Origin: DASZQY01 sp035548515
Lineage (GTDB): Bacteria; Pseudomonadota; Alphaproteobacteria; Rhizobiales; Kaistiaceae
Direction of reading: 5' to 3'
DNA length: 64,000 bases
Assembly (NCBI GenBank): GCA_035548515.1
Contig: DASZSW010000006.1
Span: 16,016 to 80,015, forward strand
The notes below the pieces were generated by a model that was not told where the DNA came from, made no database searches, and saw nothing but the letters and a program-made list of their open reading frames with translations. Position 1 is the first letter of the stretch. The number at the start of each line of letters is the position of its first letter. A program made the position numbers and the translations under genes. Positions 61,769 through 64,000 of this stretch are shown here, one piece after another.

Positions 61769-64000
61769 TACAGCCCACCGGTCCCCGAGATCACCGCGCG
61801 GTCCGATTCCGGTGCGACCGTCAGCGGACGGCCCATCGTGTCGGTGTAGCCGATGATCGAATACGTATCCGGCGGCGCGGTGCCGGGCTTGAAGGCCTCG
61901 AGGATCGTGCCCTGATCACCGGCCTCCGCACGGAGGCCCGTGTGGCGGTCGATCGGGATGAAGTTCATGCCCGGCGGCACGCGGAAGGGGATCGGCGGCT
62001 TATCGGCCAGTGCCTGCTGCATGAATTCGGTGAACACCGGGGCGGAGAGCGAGCCGCCGGTTTCGCCTTCACCGAGGCTCCGCGGGGAGTCGAAGCCGAC
62101 CCAGACGCCGGCGACGAGATCGGGCGAATAGCCGACGAACCAGGCGTCGTTGTAGTCGTTGGTCGTGCCGGTCTTGCCGGCGACGGGCTTGCCGATTGCC
62201 TTGGCTGCGGTGCCGGTGCCGCGCTGGACCACGCCTTCCAGCATCGACGTCATCTGGTAGGCGGTCATCGGGTCGAGAACCTGCTCGGCGTTGTCGACGA
62301 TGGTCGGCTCGTCCTGGCCGTGCCAGGAGTCGGCGTCGCAGCCCTCGCAAGTGCGATCCTCATGCTTGAAGATGGTCTGGCCGTAGCGGTTCTGGATGCG
62401 GTCGATCAGCGTCGGGCGCACTTCCTTGCCGCCGTTGGCGAACACCGCGTAGCCCGCCGTCATGCGCAGCACGGTCGTCTCGCCGGAGCCCAGCGCCATC
62501 GCGAGCACCGGCTGCAAGTTGTCGTAGATGCCGAACCGGCGGCCGTACTCCGCGATCAGCGGCATGCCCATGTCCTGCGCCAGGCGCACGGTCATGACGT
62601 TGCGCGACAGCTCGATGCCGGTGCGTAGCGTCGACGGGCCGTAGAATTCGCCGGAGTAGTTTTCCGGCCGCCACATGCCGAGGCCGTTACCCTGATCGAT
62701 CTCGATCGGAGCGTCCATGATCACCGACGAGGGCGTGTAGCCGTTATCGAGGGCGGCGGAATAGACGAACGGTTTGAACGATGAGCCCGGCTGGCGATAG
62801 GCCTGCGTGGCGCGGTTGAACTGGCTTTCGGCGTAGGAGAAGCCGCCGACCATGGCGAGCACGCGGCCGGTGTGCGGGTCCATTGCGACCAGCGCGCCTT
62901 CCACCTGCGGCACCTGGCGGAGGTTGTACGTGCCGGCAGCGCCATTGGCGGCGCTGACGTAGACCACGTCGCCGACCTGCAACAGATCGGTCATCGCCTT
63001 CACCGGCGTACCCTTGTGACCCTGAGCGCCAGCGATCTGCTTCCACTTCGTGCCCTTGAACGCAATCGTACCGGTATCGCGTGCGTCATCGACCTTTGTC
63101 GTGCCGGCCGTGATGTCGGGCCGCAACCCTATGTCCGCAGCGTCCGGCGTGACCTTCAACACGACGGCGAGGCGCCAATCGGTGAGGTCTGAGAGCGGCG
63201 TGATTGCCGCGACCTTGGGTCCCCAATCGCCGGACAGATCATCGAGGTGCTGCACGGGGCCGCGCCAGCCGAGCTCCTGGTCGTAGCTGGTCAGGCCATC
63301 GACAAGCGCCTGGCGGGCCATCACCTGCATCGCGGGCACAAGCGAGGTGCGCACCGAGAGGCCGCCTTCGTACAAGGTCTTCTCGCCGAACATCGCCGAA
63401 AGCTGGCGGCGCACTTCCTCGACGAAATAATCCGCCGCGAAGATTGTCGGGCCCGTGGAGCGCAGCTTCACACCCAGCGGATCCTTTTTCGCCTTCTCGC
63501 CATCGGCGGCGCTGACGTAGCCGTTCTCGACCATTCGATCGATCACCCAGTTGCGGCGCTCGAGCGCGCGATCGGGATAGCGGAACGGGTTGTAGTTGTT
63601 CGGGCCCTTCGGCAGCGCGGCGAGATAGGCGGTTTCGGCGAGGGTCAGCTCGTGCACCGACTTGTCGAAATAAGTGAGCGCCGCGGAAGCGACGCCGTAG
63701 GAGCCGAGGCCCAGGAAGATTTCGTTGAGGTACAGCTCGAGGATCTTGTCCTTCGAGTATGCCTGCTCGATGCGCAGCGACAGGATCGCTTCCTGCACCT
63801 TGCGCTGCCAGGTCTGGTCCAGCGTCAGAAGGAAGTTGCGCGCGACCTGCTGGGTGATGGTCGAGGCGCCGACCAGGCGGCTGCGGTTGCCGGTGGCGTA
63901 ACCCTCGGCATTTTGCAGCAGCGCGCGGGCGATGCCCTGATAGTCGAGCCCGGAGTGCTGGTAGAAGTTTTTGTCTTCCGCCGAGATGAAGGCGTTCTTG
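61765..64000 (-). CDS. mrcA: Penicillin-binding protein 1A (5' partial)
   Basis: A bifunctional murein synthase; the start lies beyond the right edge. The translated edge reads KNAFISAEDKNFYQHSGLDYQG, with the glycosyltransferase catalytic Glu in EDKNFY, followed by GASTITQQVARNFLL. In the transpeptidase domain, SSFKPF holds the active Ser (SxxK), SRN is the second motif and AGKTGTTNDYND the third (KTGT). The visible part is about 745 codons. The gene lies next to prfB, as in many alphaproteobacteria, with a ClC gene between them here. Confidence 0.95.
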   Translation of the reverse strand, partial: KNAFISAEDKNFYQHSGLDYQGIARALLQNAEGYATGNRSRLVGASTITQQVARNFLLTLDQTWQRKVQEAILSLRIEQAYSKDKILELYLNEIFLGLGSYGVASAALTYFDKSVHELTLAETAYLAALPKGPNNYNPFRYPDRALERRNWVIDRMVENGYVSAADGEKAKKDPLGVKLRSTGPTIFAADYFVEEVRRQLSAMFGEKTLYEGGLSVRTSLVPAMQVMARQALVDGLTSYDQELGWRGPVQHLDDLSGDWGPKVAAITPLSDLTDWRLAVVLKVTPDAADIGLRPDITAGTTKVDDARDTGTIAFKGTKWKQIAGAQGHKGTPVKAMTDLLQVGDVVYVSAANGAAGTYNLRQVPQVEGALVAMDPHTGRVLAMVGGFSYAESQFNRATQAYRQPGSSFKPFVYSAALDNGYTPSSVIMDAPIEIDQGNGLGMWRPENYSGEFYGPSTLRTGIELSRNVMTVRLAQDMGMPLIAEYGRRFGIYDNLQPVLAMALGSGETTVLRMTAGYAVFANGGKEVRPTLIDRIQNRYGQTIFKHEDRTCEGCDADSWHGQDEPTIVDNAEQVLDPMTAYQMTSMLEGVVQRGTGTAAKAIGKPVAGKTGTTNDYNDAWFVGYSPDLVAGVWVGFDSPRSLGEGETGGSLSAPVFTEFMQQALADKPPIPFRVPPGMNFIPIDRHTGLRAEAGDQGTILEAFKPGTAPPDTYSIIGYTDTMGRPLTVAPESDRAVISGTGGLY

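Noticed and set aside
60502..62628. A 708-codon open frame spanning the ClC and mrcA genes
   Set aside because: It crosses two clear genes on both strands, is Arg/His-rich and has no conserved motif.

Overview
The window is about 64 kb of GC-rich chromosome from an alphaproteobacterium, most likely of the order Hyphomicrobiales (Rhizobiales). Three things point there: the gene order argS - SPOR protein - nagZ - scpA - scpB - tatA - tatB - tatC - serS - surE - pcm - LysM/M23 lipoprotein, an ExoR-like Sel1-repeat protein, and a suf operon with two desulfurases and a SufT-type protein. I see no rRNA, tRNA, CRISPR array, phage, plasmid or intact insertion sequence. The content is mainly core genome with a few accessory modules. 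Assignments rest on recognised motifs and family resemblance; no alignment or search was run.

Layout. 1-13.3 kb: a DUF815 ATPase (5' end outside the window) converges on the long leftward core operon named above, which serves cell-wall growth (SPOR protein, NagZ, LysM/M23 activator), chromosome condensation (ScpAB), twin-arginine export, tRNA charging (ArgRS, SerRS) and damage repair (SurE, Pcm). 13.5-16.6 kb: a rightward FIST sensor plus PAS-GGDEF-EAL pair (cyclic-di-GMP signalling). 16.6-32.4 kb: mixed metabolic and stress genes (dgt, erpA, a VOC protein, amn, osmC-type, xth, exoR-like, ilvD, a GST, parE, a DEAD-box helicase, TfoX).

32.4-43.1 kb: one leftward transcription unit for Fe-S cluster assembly: PaiB-like protein, NifS-type desulfurase, sufB, five poorly characterised genes, sufC, sufD, a repeat-rich gap, sufS, sufT, sufA, then a methyltransferase-like gene and tfoX. 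From sufB to sufC every junction overlaps by 1-4 bp, so the five inserted genes are probably translationally coupled to the scaffold genes. This is the best candidate in the window for an under-described system.

43.2-64 kb: a flavin-binding stress protein with a DUF305 membrane protein, an alpha/beta hydrolase, a K+/H+ antiporter, a leftward anmK-lpxD-ACP-ketosynthase group (lipid A and murein recycling), tyrS, a giant AsmA-like protein, bcp, an active M23 peptidase, an HxlR regulator divergent from an FMN reductase, prfB with a programmed +1 frameshift, a ClC channel, and the 3' part of mrcA (PBP1A).

Across the window convergent genes are packed very tightly. Five of twelve convergent pairs share a 4-bp CTAG or CTAA at their stop codons.
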